From contig CAMAPP010000015.1 in the NCBI GenBank assembly GCA_945860095.1, positions 1-38,339 of the forward strand: a stretch of 38,339 bases of DNA, written 5' to 3'. Made by a program: the position numbers and the translations under genes. Of the stretch, positions 7,705 to 14,990 are shown in pieces. Within the stretch, counting starts at the first letter, position 1. Each line of letters starts with the position of its first letter. Under the pieces are notes generated by a model. That model searched no databases. It was not told the origin of the DNA and saw nothing but the letters and a program-made list of their open reading frames with translations. The stretch is from Rhizobium sp. Q54 (lineage in GTDB: Bacteria > Pseudomonadota > Alphaproteobacteria > CADEGL01).

Positions 7705-10317
7705 TCAAAGCTGCGCCGTCCGGCGGCGGAAACGCAGTCGGATGAGTTCGGCCAGGGTGTTGATCACGAACGTGATGACGAACAGCGTCAGCGCGGCCAG
7801 GAACAACATGCGGAACAAGGTCGAATCCTTTACCGCCTCCGGCAATTCGACCGCGATATTGGCCGAAAGCGCGCGCAGGCCGTTGAAGATGTTCCAGTCC
7901 AGGATTGCGGTGTTGCCCGCGGCCATGACCACGATCATGGTTTCTCCGACCGCGCGGCCCATGCCGATCATGATCGCGGCGAAGACGCCGCTCATGGCCG
8001 TCGGCAGGATCACGGAGATCGCCGTCTGCCAAGGCGTGGCGCCGCAGGCGAGGCTGGCGGCGCGCAGATGCTCGGGCACGGAATTCAGCGCGTCCTCGGC
8101 AATCGTGTAGATGATCGGGATGACGGCGAAGCCCATGGCGAAGCCCACGACCAATGCGTTGCGCTGGGCGTAGGTATTTACGATGCCGCCGCGCGGACTG
8201 ATGCCCACGCCGATCATCAGCAAGGCGACGGCATAGGCGATCGCGGCGCCAGCCAGGCAAAGCCCGATCCAGCGCGCGGCGCTCAACGCGCCGGCCTGGG
8301 TACGCGGCAGGCCGCGCACCCAGTCGGCATGGAGCTTTCCGACATTGCGCTCGAACAGCAGCGCGGCGGCGATGAAGGCCAGGGGAAACAGCAACAGGGC
8401 CAGGAACGGCGCGTCCGTTCCGACACCGCCATTGGCCCAAGCCTTGAGATCACCCGCGAACAGTGCCTGTTCGAAGGTGTCGCCCAGGCCGTAACACAGA
8501 TAGCCGAACACGGCGATGGCGACGAACATCAAGATAAACTTGGGAGTGCCGCCGTAGCGAAGCGCGACCGGCGATGGCAGCGATTGCCACAAATACGCGC
8601 CGGCCATGAGGCCCATCGGCACCGCGATGAAGGCCATGATCACGGCGGCGATCCAGGTTTCGATGATGGGCGCGAGGATCAGGGCGGCGATGAAGCCGAG
8701 CACCACCGAGGGCAGCGAGGCCATCATCTCCATGACCGGCTTAATCACCGAACGGACGGAATGGTGCAGGAACTCGGAGGTGTAGATCGCGGCACAGAGA
8801 GCGATGGGAACGGCGAAAAGCAGGGAATAAAAGGCCGCCTTGAGCGTGCCGAAGATGAGCGGGACGAGCGAGAGCTTGGGCTCGAAACTGTCGGTGCCCG
8901 AAGACGACTGCCAGGTGTAATCCGGCGCCTGGTAGCCCTCGTACCAAACTTTGCCGAAAATGGACGAGAGCGTCGTCTCGGGATGCGGCGCGTCCACGTC
9001 CCAGGCGAAATACCGGCCGTCATCGGCGATGGCGAGGACGCCGTTCTCGCGCGGCGCGAGCGTCAGACTGCCGATTTTCGTCGGCTCCTTCGGCGCGAGC
9101 TTGAGCAGGGTCTGCTCGCTCGTCGAATGGCGCAGCCAGACATTGCCGGCGGTGTCGGCGGTGGCGAAGGTCTTGCTTCTCTGGCTCGCGCTGGCGGCGA
9201 TGATTCCGAATTTTTGCGGCTCGAGATTGTGCGCGCGGACGAGAGCATAGCCGTCCTTCGTGGCGGCGCCGGCACGCTGCAGGCGGAAGAAAACATCCAC
9301 CGTTCCCGCCGAGGAGCCGACGACGAGCGATTGCTCGCCGATGAGGAACGAGAACGACGTGAGACGCGCGCCCTCGGGCACCATCGAGATCGATTCGGCA
9401 AGCGTTGGCTTCGCAAGATCGCGCGTGTCGTAGCGGTGCACGAGACCCGTTTCCTCGGCGATGTAGATTTGATCGGCCTTTTCCGTGATCAAAATGCCGG
9501 CCAATTTCACGTCGGCCGGCAGCTCGGGCAGGGTGCTGGTTTGTGCCGTGCTCGTGACTTCGCTGGTCAGCATGTTCTTGCGCGTCTCGGTGCGGGTCAG
9601 GCGGGCCACGCCGTCGGCGCCGACGGTTACGAAGGCGATGCTGGGGCGTTCGGGCGTGCCGCCGATGCGGTAATCCATCGCCCGGATTGCATGGCCCGGC
9701 GAGATCGCCTGAGGACTCTCGATTTCCAGGCCCACGGTGGATTTGCGAACCTGTCCGCCCTGGATGGCGGTGTAGATGGCGCGGCCATCGGTCCAATCGT
9801 GGTCGTTGAGCGTTTCCAATCGACTCATGTCGTGGCCGGGAGCCAGGATTTCGACATCGATCGTGATCTCGCCGAACCTCACGGTGCCGTCCGCGAAACC
9901 GAAAGCGACATTGCCGCCCGACAAAGTACGCGCGAACGCCGTGATTTTCGTGCCGCCGAGATCGAATTGCGGCGCGGCGATGGGTTTTCCGGAGGCGATA
10001 TGAAAGGCCGTGACCTCACCGGACTCGCCGATGGCGACGGCCAGGGTCTTGTATTCGTCGATCTTGGTCATGAGGGCGTGGCCGCGAATCGCTTCGCTTC
10101 GGCCTTCGATCGCGCCGATGAGGCTGGCGCCGGTGAACAGCGGCACGACGGTCTGCGCCAGGAAGGCCATGATGGCGAACACGGCCAGGATCACGAAGAC
10201 ACCGCCGATGGTGATGATCCAGTCCGCCAGGCGGTCGATGATCAGCACCGAGCGGCGCGTGGGCGCGCGGCGGCGGAGCGCGGGTTTTTTTGGGACGGTT
10301 TCGTCGCCCACTGTCAT
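7705..10317 (-). CDS. pstC: Phosphate ABC transporter permease PstC, long form with a beta-propeller-like periplasmic domain
   Basis: An 870-residue permease, nearly three times the textbook PstC length. A basic N-terminus is followed by a membrane segment at about 35-60 (IITIGGVFVILAVFAIMAFL). Residues ~65-460 form a large hydrophilic region rich in short beta-strand repeats that resemble a WD40-like propeller. The permease domain begins near 475 (SLVPLIFGTLKAAFYSLLFA) and carries an additional membrane-associated stretch around 620-690. The PstB-contacting loop EDALNSVPEHLRAASLACGA and the GRAVGETMIV motif are present near the end. The ATG at 10317 has an AGGA site 7 bp upstream. The protein pairs with the similarly enlarged PstA encoded 19 bp downstream. 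The propeller assignment is my reading of the repeats and is not proved. Confidence 0.92.
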   Translation of the reverse strand: MTVGDETVPKKPALRRRAPTRRSVLIIDRLADWIITIGGVFVILAVFAIMAFLAQTVVPLFTGASLIGAIEGRSEAIRGHALMTKIDEYKTLAVAIGESGEVTAFHIASGKPIAAPQFDLGGTKITAFARTLSGGNVAFGFADGTVRFGEITIDVEILAPGHDMSRLETLNDHDWTDGRAIYTAIQGGQVRKSTVGLEIESPQAISPGHAIRAMDYRIGGTPERPSIAFVTVGADGVARLTRTETRKNMLTSEVTSTAQTSTLPELPADVKLAGILITEKADQIYIAEETGLVHRYDTRDLAKPTLAESISMVPEGARLTSFSFLIGEQSLVVGSSAGTVDVFFRLQRAGAATKDGYALVRAHNLEPQKFGIIAASASQRSKTFATADTAGNVWLRHSTSEQTLLKLAPKEPTKIGSLTLAPRENGVLAIADDGRYFAWDVDAPHPETTLSSIFGKVWYEGYQAPDYTWQSSSGTDSFEPKLSLVPLIFGTLKAAFYSLLFAVPIALCAAIYTSEFLHHSVRSVIKPVMEMMASLPSVVLGFIAALILAPIIETWIAAVIMAFIAVPMGLMAGAYLWQSLPSPVALRYGGTPKFILMFVAIAVFGYLCYGLGDTFEQALFAGDLKAWANGGVGTDAPFLALLLFPLAFIAAALLFERNVGKLHADWVRGLPRTQAGALSAARWIGLCLAGAAIAYAVALLMIGVGISPRGGIVNTYAQRNALVVGFAMGFAVIPIIYTIAEDALNSVPEHLRAASLACGATPWQTAISVILPTAMSGVFAAIMIGMGRAVGETMIVVMAAGNTAILDWNIFNGLRALSANIAVELPEAVKDSTLFRMLFLAALTLFVITFVINTLAELIRLRFRRRTAQL

Positions 10318-10384
10318 GGCATCGTCCTAAATTGGCGCGGCGCGGGAAGCATCGAAAGAAAGGATCGATGGAAAAGACGATAAA

Positions 10385-10412
10385 CGGACGCGGCGGTTGC
10401 CCGCCGCGTCCG
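10385..10412 (-). terminator. Strong hairpin between pstS and pstC
   Basis: A perfect 12-bp GC-rich stem (10385-10396 pairing with 10401-10412) closes on a 4-base loop, just after the pstS stop. On the - strand it is followed by GTTTATCGTCTTTTCC, a broken T-rich tract. This can act as a partial terminator or as a 3' stabiliser of pstS mRNA, giving more PstS than permease, as is common for binding-protein genes. Complete termination is unlikely because pstC has no visible promoter of its own in the 103-bp gap. Confidence 0.75.
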
Positions 10413-10420
10413 GTCGTTGC

Positions 10421-11386
10421 CTAGAGGCCCTTGGTCTTCATGGCTTGGTCGGCGATCGCCTTGGTAACCGGGAAATACCCGTCCTTCACCACGGCTTGCT
10501 GACCCTCCTTGGAATAGACGTAGCGGATGAATTCCGCGCGCAGCGGCTCCATTTTTTGGTTCGGATTGATGTTGACGTAGACGTAGAGGAAGCGCGCGAG
10601 CGGATAATTGCCGGAATAGGCGTTCTCCGAATTGGCTTCGGCGCAAGCCTCGTTGGACTTGCGCGCTAGGGGCACCGCCCGCACGTCGGCGGTCATGTAG
10701 CCGATGCCGGAATAGCCGGTGCCGAACTTGTCGGACGCAACGCCCTGCACGACCGTCGAAGAACCGGGCTGCTCCTTCACCGTATCCTTGTAATCTCCCT
10801 GGAACAGCGCGACTTCCTTGAAGTAGCCATAGGTACCCGAGGCGGAATTGCGGCCATACAGCGAAATCGGGCGCGCGGCCCACTCGCCGGTCAGGCCCAG
10901 ATCGCCCCAGGTCTTGATGTCCTTGTCCAGCCCGCCCTTGCGGGTCTTGGAGAACATGGCATCGACCTGCTGCAGGGTCAGGCACTTGATCGGGTTGTCC
11001 TTGTGAACGTACAGCGCCAGAGCGTCGACCGCGCCGCGGATCGCCTGGGGCTTGTAGCCGAATTTTTTCTCGAATTCGTCGATCTCGGCCTTCTTCATTT
11101 CGCGCGACATGGGGCCGAATTGCGCGGTGCCGGCGATCAAGGCCGGCGGGGCGGTCGAGGAACCCTTGCCCTCGATCTCGATCTTCACGTTCGGGTACTT
11201 GCCCATGAAGCCCTCGGCCCACAGCGTCATCAGATTGTTCAGCGTGTCCGAGCCGATCGACTTAAGATTACCTGAGACCCCAGAGGCGACCTTATAGCCG
11301 GTCAAGCCGGGGTCCACTTGTTGGGCGTGCGACGCGCCGATGACGGCGAGGGTGCCCACGATCGCGAATACGGCGGTTTTGAACAC
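10421..11386 (-). CDS. pstS: Periplasmic phosphate-binding protein PstS
   Basis: A 321-residue secreted protein that captures inorganic phosphate for the PstCAB importer. A Sec signal peptide covers about residues 1-21 (hydrophobic core AVFAIVGTLAVIGA, cleavage after SHA). The mature protein has the PstS motif SIGSDTL near residue 45 and the SGTYGYF segment near residue 190, both near the anion site. The start is GTG, supported by an AGGAG site 9 bp upstream (11396-11400). A tandem PhoB-box array and a candidate -10 element lie about 95-150 bp upstream. pstS heads pstSCAB-phoU-phoB, with a strong hairpin separating it from pstC. Confidence 0.96.
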   Translation of the reverse strand: MFKTAVFAIVGTLAVIGASHAQQVDPGLTGYKVASGVSGNLKSIGSDTLNNLMTLWAEGFMGKYPNVKIEIEGKGSSTAPPALIAGTAQFGPMSREMKKAEIDEFEKKFGYKPQAIRGAVDALALYVHKDNPIKCLTLQQVDAMFSKTRKGGLDKDIKTWGDLGLTGEWAARPISLYGRNSASGTYGYFKEVALFQGDYKDTVKEQPGSSTVVQGVASDKFGTGYSGIGYMTADVRAVPLARKSNEACAEANSENAYSGNYPLARFLYVYVNINPNQKMEPLRAEFIRYVYSKEGQQAVVKDGYFPVTKAIADQAMKTKGL

Positions 11387-11479
11387 GGGTCTCTTCTCCT
11401 GATTGATGGTTGCGCGCTCGACATGGCGCGGGTGGCAGCCGGGCGAGGCCTGTGCGCGCCGGCCAGCCCGGTGCGGGCA

Positions 11480-11535
11480 AAGCTAGAGACCGTGAGGCAC
11501 GGTTTTATGACCGTATTGTTTCATTTAGATGACGG
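11480..11535 (-). promoter_or_regulatory. Tandem PhoB boxes and -10 element of the pstS promoter
   Basis: Read on the - strand, CCGTCATCTAAATGAAAC (11535-11518) and CGGTCATAAAACCGTGCC (11513-11496) start exactly 22 bp apart. Compared by eye with the E. coli consensus CTGTCATAWAWCTGTCAY they match at 13 and 14 of 18 positions. The shared GTCAT cores are at 11533-11529 and 11511-11507. Ten bases after the second box lies TAGCTT (11485-11480), the place where PhoB-dependent promoters keep their -10. This places pstSCAB-phoU-phoB under PhoB activation. Consensus and spacing are known; binding here is inferred. Confidence 0.8.
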
Positions 11536-11692
11536 TCCATGCGTATTATCAACGACTTGGTTGCGACCGAATCGGCGCTGCCGGGAAAAATGTCCGGCCG
11601 CTCAAAAATCGCCGGGCGGCGCGAATTTAGCCGACCGCGTTCATGTGGCGGGCGAGGATAACGAGGCTCCGTGGACTCAAATTCCGGGCCCG

Positions 11693-11729
11693 ATGGCGGC
11701 GTAAAGCCCCCAAATGGCGGCGTAAAGCC
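11693..11729. repeat. 21-bp period direct repeat, two copies
   Basis: The 16-mer ATGGCGGCGTAAAGCC occurs at 11693-11708 and again at 11714-11729, giving a 21-bp period. It lies between the porin terminator and the pstS regulatory region. No function is evident. Confidence 0.85.
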
Positions 11730-11740
11730 ATGGCGCGCGC

Positions 11741-11773
11741 AAAGAAAAAGGGCCGGTCCCGAAGGACCGGCCC
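11741..11773 (-). terminator. Rho-independent terminator of the porin gene
   Basis: On the - strand the sequence reads GGGCCGGTCC, a TTCG loop, GGACCGGCCC, then TTTTTCTTT. This is a perfect 10-bp GC stem (11773-11764 with 11759-11750) with a stable UUCG tetraloop and a U-tract. It lies 40 bp beyond the porin stop codon, and it separates porin transcription from the pstS promoter downstream. Confidence 0.92.
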
Positions 11774-11812
11774 GAATGGGTTCGATGAGGAGGAGATTCG
11801 ATTCGAGCGTGG

Positions 11813-13225
11813 TTAGAAGTTGTAGAGGAAGCTCACCTGGGCACGTCCGGCTTCGCCGCTCTTCTCCGTGCCGGCTGCCGCCGCCGCATTTTGCCGCCAG
11901 CCGTACATGAACTCGGCGCCGATATCGACGCGGCGCACGGGCGACCAAATCACATTGGCATGGATGGTTTTCACGGTTTCGAAGATGCCGTTCGCGGCCG
12001 GGCCCAGCTTCGCGACATCGACCTTGTTGTACGAATACCCGCCGACGATGTTCGAACGGATCATGTCGGTGAAGACATGGGTGTAGGAGCCCCACATGCC
12101 ATAGGCGGTGGAGGGGGTGAGCCTGGCCCCGCAGCCCGCAACCATGTTCACGCGGCCGGCGGTATGGGCGTCCCGACAGGTGACGGTCACATCGCCGTTG
12201 TTCGTCGTGTCCATGTATCGGCCAAGACCTTGGCCGCCCGCGACGCTGAACTTGAAATTGCTCTTGTTCCAGGCATTGATGGTCGCGCCGGCACGCAGGC
12301 CATAGCCGAGCGCATCGTCTTGGGCGCCCGCGCCGTCGTCATAATTGAAATGACGGACTACGCCGGCGATGTTGAGGGCGCCCCAGCTGTCTTTCCAGCG
12401 CATGCGCGCGACGAAATCGGGCATCTTGTCCTGGAAGTTCGCGTTGCTCACCGCGGCGTTCGCAACGTTGCGCAAATTGCGCTGTTCGGGGTTTTCGATC
12501 GCGACATCGAACCCGAGGGTCTTCATCGCGTCCCAGGTGTAGCGAATCTGCGCCTGGCGTACGTCCGTTTCGCCGGCCGTCCCGCCCGGATCCAGAAGAT
12601 CGGGTGCGGAATCGGCGTCGTTGAACGTGCTTTGCGTCTGGCCGGCCAGCACGGGGCCCATCGAACCGAAGGCCTGGCGGACGCGGAACAGGTTCGAGTT
12701 CGAGAAGCGCTCGTTGCCGCTGCCGCCGGCGAAATCGCCTTCAAGCCGCGTCGTCAGACGGCCCCAATCCGTGGGCGTCGCCGAGGTGAAGCGCAGGCGC
12801 GACCGGCGCGCATGCATGCGGAAATCGCCGCCCTGGCGGGCATTGACGCTGGCATCGACCGGAATGGCCGACACCAGGAACGAATCGCCGATCACGGCCG
12901 CGGCGCCGCTGTTCTGCGGCGCGCCGATGGTGAAGAACGCGTCGGTCTTTATGTAGCCGCTGAAAGAGATCGAAGTGTCGGAGCCCGGCAGCTTCCACGA
13001 ACCGGCGAAATCGCCGCCCGTGACCGCCTGCGCCGGCGCGACCCGATGGACGGACGCATCCGTGCTGGCGGCGCGCTGATTGTCCTCGACCTGTTGAAGA
13101 CGGTCCTTAAGGACCTCGAGTCGAGCCCTAAGCTCGGCCTTCATCTCCGCGGTCGGTTCTTCGCCGAAGGCCTGTCCCGCAAACAGGGCCATGGCCGCCG
13201 CCGAACTCGCTAGGGCGATCCGCAT
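11813..13225 (-). CDS. Outer-membrane porin, DcaP-like
   Basis: A 470-residue outer-membrane beta-barrel protein. A signal peptide (IALASSAAAMALFAGQAFG) is followed by a short predicted coiled coil (about 25-55, AELRARLEVLKDRLQQVEDNQ). The barrel starts with SISFSGYIKTDAFF, contains alternating strand segments throughout and ends with VSFLYNF; the terminal Phe is the usual barrel-assembly signal. N-terminal coiled coil plus a SGYIKxDAF start resembles DcaP-type porins. I chose ATG 13225 because GGGAG lies 8 bp before it; an in-frame ATG at 13252 would add nine residues before the signal peptide and has a weaker site. The gene lies between phoR and pstS and has GTCAT half-sites upstream, so a role in phosphate or phosphorylated-solute uptake is likely. 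Substrate is unknown. Confidence 0.88.
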   Translation of the reverse strand: MRIALASSAAAMALFAGQAFGEEPTAEMKAELRARLEVLKDRLQQVEDNQRAASTDASVHRVAPAQAVTGGDFAGSWKLPGSDTSISFSGYIKTDAFFTIGAPQNSGAAAVIGDSFLVSAIPVDASVNARQGGDFRMHARRSRLRFTSATPTDWGRLTTRLEGDFAGGSGNERFSNSNLFRVRQAFGSMGPVLAGQTQSTFNDADSAPDLLDPGGTAGETDVRQAQIRYTWDAMKTLGFDVAIENPEQRNLRNVANAAVSNANFQDKMPDFVARMRWKDSWGALNIAGVVRHFNYDDGAGAQDDALGYGLRAGATINAWNKSNFKFSVAGGQGLGRYMDTTNNGDVTVTCRDAHTAGRVNMVAGCGARLTPSTAYGMWGSYTHVFTDMIRSNIVGGYSYNKVDVAKLGPAANGIFETVKTIHANVIWSPVRRVDIGAEFMYGWRQNAAAAAGTEKSGEAGRAQVSFLYNF

Positions 13226-13535
13226 CTTGCCCGCTCCCGTGTACATGTTCATCGCCCCGAACCCTTTTTTTGTTATTGCGCACCGCGACGTATTGCCGCG
13301 TTGAACGCGACTCGTACGATAACACTATGACGGCCCCGAGTCCAAAGAATGACTATTAGATGTCATTTTAGTTAAAGTTACATGTCGTTGTGGATCGGAT
13401 ACACTTGCGCTCCGGCGACGCGGCAACACCCGGTGCATTGCCGATACGAATGATTTTTTCGGCAATCCCCGCGATGGTGATCGGTCGAATTTAAGCCCGA
13501 GCGGGCACAAAAAACTCGAACGGCGAAAGCGGAAA
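13226..13535. other. 310-bp gap between phoR and the porin gene
   Basis: No gene is supported. The left half is the porin leader with its ribosome site (13234-13238). The centre (13316-13386) is AT-rich for this genome and carries the PhoB-type half-sites described separately. The right half (13387-13535) lies just beyond the phoR stop and shows no clear terminator; its short open frames look like chance frames. Confidence 0.75.
13316..13386 (-). promoter_or_regulatory. Phased PhoB half-sites upstream of the porin gene
   Basis: The plus-strand pentamers ATGAC (13327), ATGAC (13349), ATGTC (13360) and ATGTC (13382) all fall on one 11-bp phase; read on the - strand these are GTCAT, GTCAT, GACAT and GACAT. 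The two perfect cores are 22 bp apart, the same spacing as in the pstS promoter. A weak TAGTGT (minus strand, near 13328-13323) could be the -10 of the distal box. The region also contains an inverted repeat AATGAC-N8-GTCATT at 13348-13367, which could alternatively be an operator for another dimeric regulator. PhoB control is inferred. Confidence 0.6.
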
Positions 13536-14930
13536 TTATTCCTCTTTCGCCTCGCTCTTGCAAGAAGAAATTGCCGGGAAGCGAACCGTAAACGTGCTTC
13601 CGATCCCGATCGTGCTTGCGATATCGATCGCGCCCCGGTGGCGGTTGACGACGTGCTTGACGATGGCAAGGCCCAGACCGGTGCCGCCCAATTCGCGCGA
13701 GCGCGCGGCATCGACCCGGTAGAAGCGTTCGGTCAGGCGCGAAAGATGGTCGCGGGAAATGCCGTCGCCTTGGTCGCGGACCTCGACGGCCACTTGTCGC
13801 GCGCCGTCCGCCTCGCCGCGCTTGGTCTCGGAGCGGACCGCGATGGCGACCGTGCTGCCGGGCCTGGCGTACTTGATCGCGTTCTCCACCAGGTTTTGCA
13901 CGACCTGGGTCAATTCCTCCGCGTCGCCGGGAACCGCGTCGATCTGGGGCTCGATGGCTAGGGCCAGCGCGATATCGCGGTCCTTGGCCCTGAATTGCAG
14001 CGTGTCAGCCACGCTGCGGACGATGGCATCGATTTCCACCGGGTCGGTCGGCGCGTGGTGCTCGTGCATTTCGATGCGCGACAGGGACAACAAATCGTTG
14101 ACCAGACGCGCCATGCGCGCCGCCTGCTCGCCCATGATGCCAAGAAAGCGCTTGCGGGTTGCCGTGTCGTCGCCCGCGCCGGCATTCAAGGTCTCGATGA
14201 AGCCGAGCAAGGCCGAAAGCGGCGTGCGCAGCTCGTGGCTGGCATTGGCCACGAAATCCGCGCGCATGCGCTCGGTGCGCTTGATCTCTGTTTGATCGTG
14301 CAAGGACAGCAGCAGCCAGTTCTCATCGCCTTCCGGCCGAGGCACGGCTTCGACGTGGGCCAACAGATTGCTCACCGTACGGCCGGATAATTCGAACTCC
14401 ACCTCTTGCACGCCAGCACTCTTGGATGCCGCGACCACGGCGCCGAGCAGTTGGGGATGGCGCAGAATGGCTGCGAACTCCCGCCGCGCCAGATGGGCGC
14501 CGAGCAGACGCTCGGCCGCCTTGTTCGCGCGCTGAACCACCAGATCGCGATCGATCAGCAAAATCGCGTCCGGCAGGGAGTCGAGAATGGATTCGCTCTC
14601 GCGCTCCAGGCGAAGAATGGTCTGTTCCTTCCGGCTCCATTCATGCGCCAGGCGTCGCGTCGCCGGCACCAGATCATAAGGATCGGTACCGCCCGGCAAG
14701 GGCTCGGGTGGCGCGCGGCCCATCAAGCCTTCGAGCGCTCCACGTACGGAAACGATCTGGGCAACATGGGGATGCAGAAGCGCCGCCAAGATGGCCGCGC
14801 AAACCGCGAAGGCGCCAAGCGCCGTCGAGAATTCGAGCGCGCCCAGGATCGACAACAGCAAGAGCACGATGCCCGTTGGCAAGGCCACGGTCGCGGTGGT
14901 GGACAGCCACGGATTGGACGACAATCGCAT
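13536..14930 (-). CDS. phoR: Phosphate regulon sensor histidine kinase PhoR
   Basis: A 464-residue membrane histidine kinase. Two adjacent N-terminal membrane segments (about 12-55) leave almost no periplasmic loop, as in PhoR, which senses phosphate through the Pst complex and PhoU. A PAS domain follows (about 105-215, DSLPDAILLIDRDLVVQRANKAA). The HisKA motif FVANASHELRTPLSALLGF has His near 232. The N box NLVENAIKYA, the G1 box VRDQGDGIS and the G2 box GGTGLGLAIVKHV complete the ATPase domain. I prefer ATG 14930; an in-frame TTG at 14936 is the alternative. It begins 61 bp after the maeB stop and precedes the porin and pst genes, so its partner is PhoB encoded at the end of the cluster. 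Confidence 0.95.
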   Translation of the reverse strand: MRLSSNPWLSTTATVALPTGIVLLLLSILGALEFSTALGAFAVCAAILAALLHPHVAQIVSVRGALEGLMGRAPPEPLPGGTDPYDLVPATRRLAHEWSRKEQTILRLERESESILDSLPDAILLIDRDLVVQRANKAAERLLGAHLARREFAAILRHPQLLGAVVAASKSAGVQEVEFELSGRTVSNLLAHVEAVPRPEGDENWLLLSLHDQTEIKRTERMRADFVANASHELRTPLSALLGFIETLNAGAGDDTATRKRFLGIMGEQAARMARLVNDLLSLSRIEMHEHHAPTDPVEIDAIVRSVADTLQFRAKDRDIALALAIEPQIDAVPGDAEELTQVVQNLVENAIKYARPGSTVAIAVRSETKRGEADGARQVAVEVRDQGDGISRDHLSRLTERFYRVDAARSRELGGTGLGLAIVKHVVNRHRGAIDIASTIGIGSTFTVRFPAISSCKSEAKEE

Positions 14931-14990
14931 GCGCAAACCCGCTTCGTATCCTGTCCCGCGCCGGGGCGGCGCGGAGCGGTCGCGGCGATG

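Larger units (their letters stand above)
11387..11812. other. 426-bp intergenic region, pstS leader and porin 3' end
   Basis: No convincing gene is present. From left to right it holds the pstS ribosome site (11396-11400), a GC-rich leader, a candidate -10 (11480-11485), tandem PhoB boxes (11496-11535), an unremarkable stretch at about 11536-11690, a two-copy 21-bp repeat (11693-11729) and the terminator of the porin gene (11741-11773). Short open frames here look like chance frames. Confidence 0.85.

Noticed and set aside
8068-10383. 771-codon open frame antisense to pstC
   Set aside because: The product is low-complexity and charged, with no family motif. The - strand encodes an unmistakable PstC permease core.
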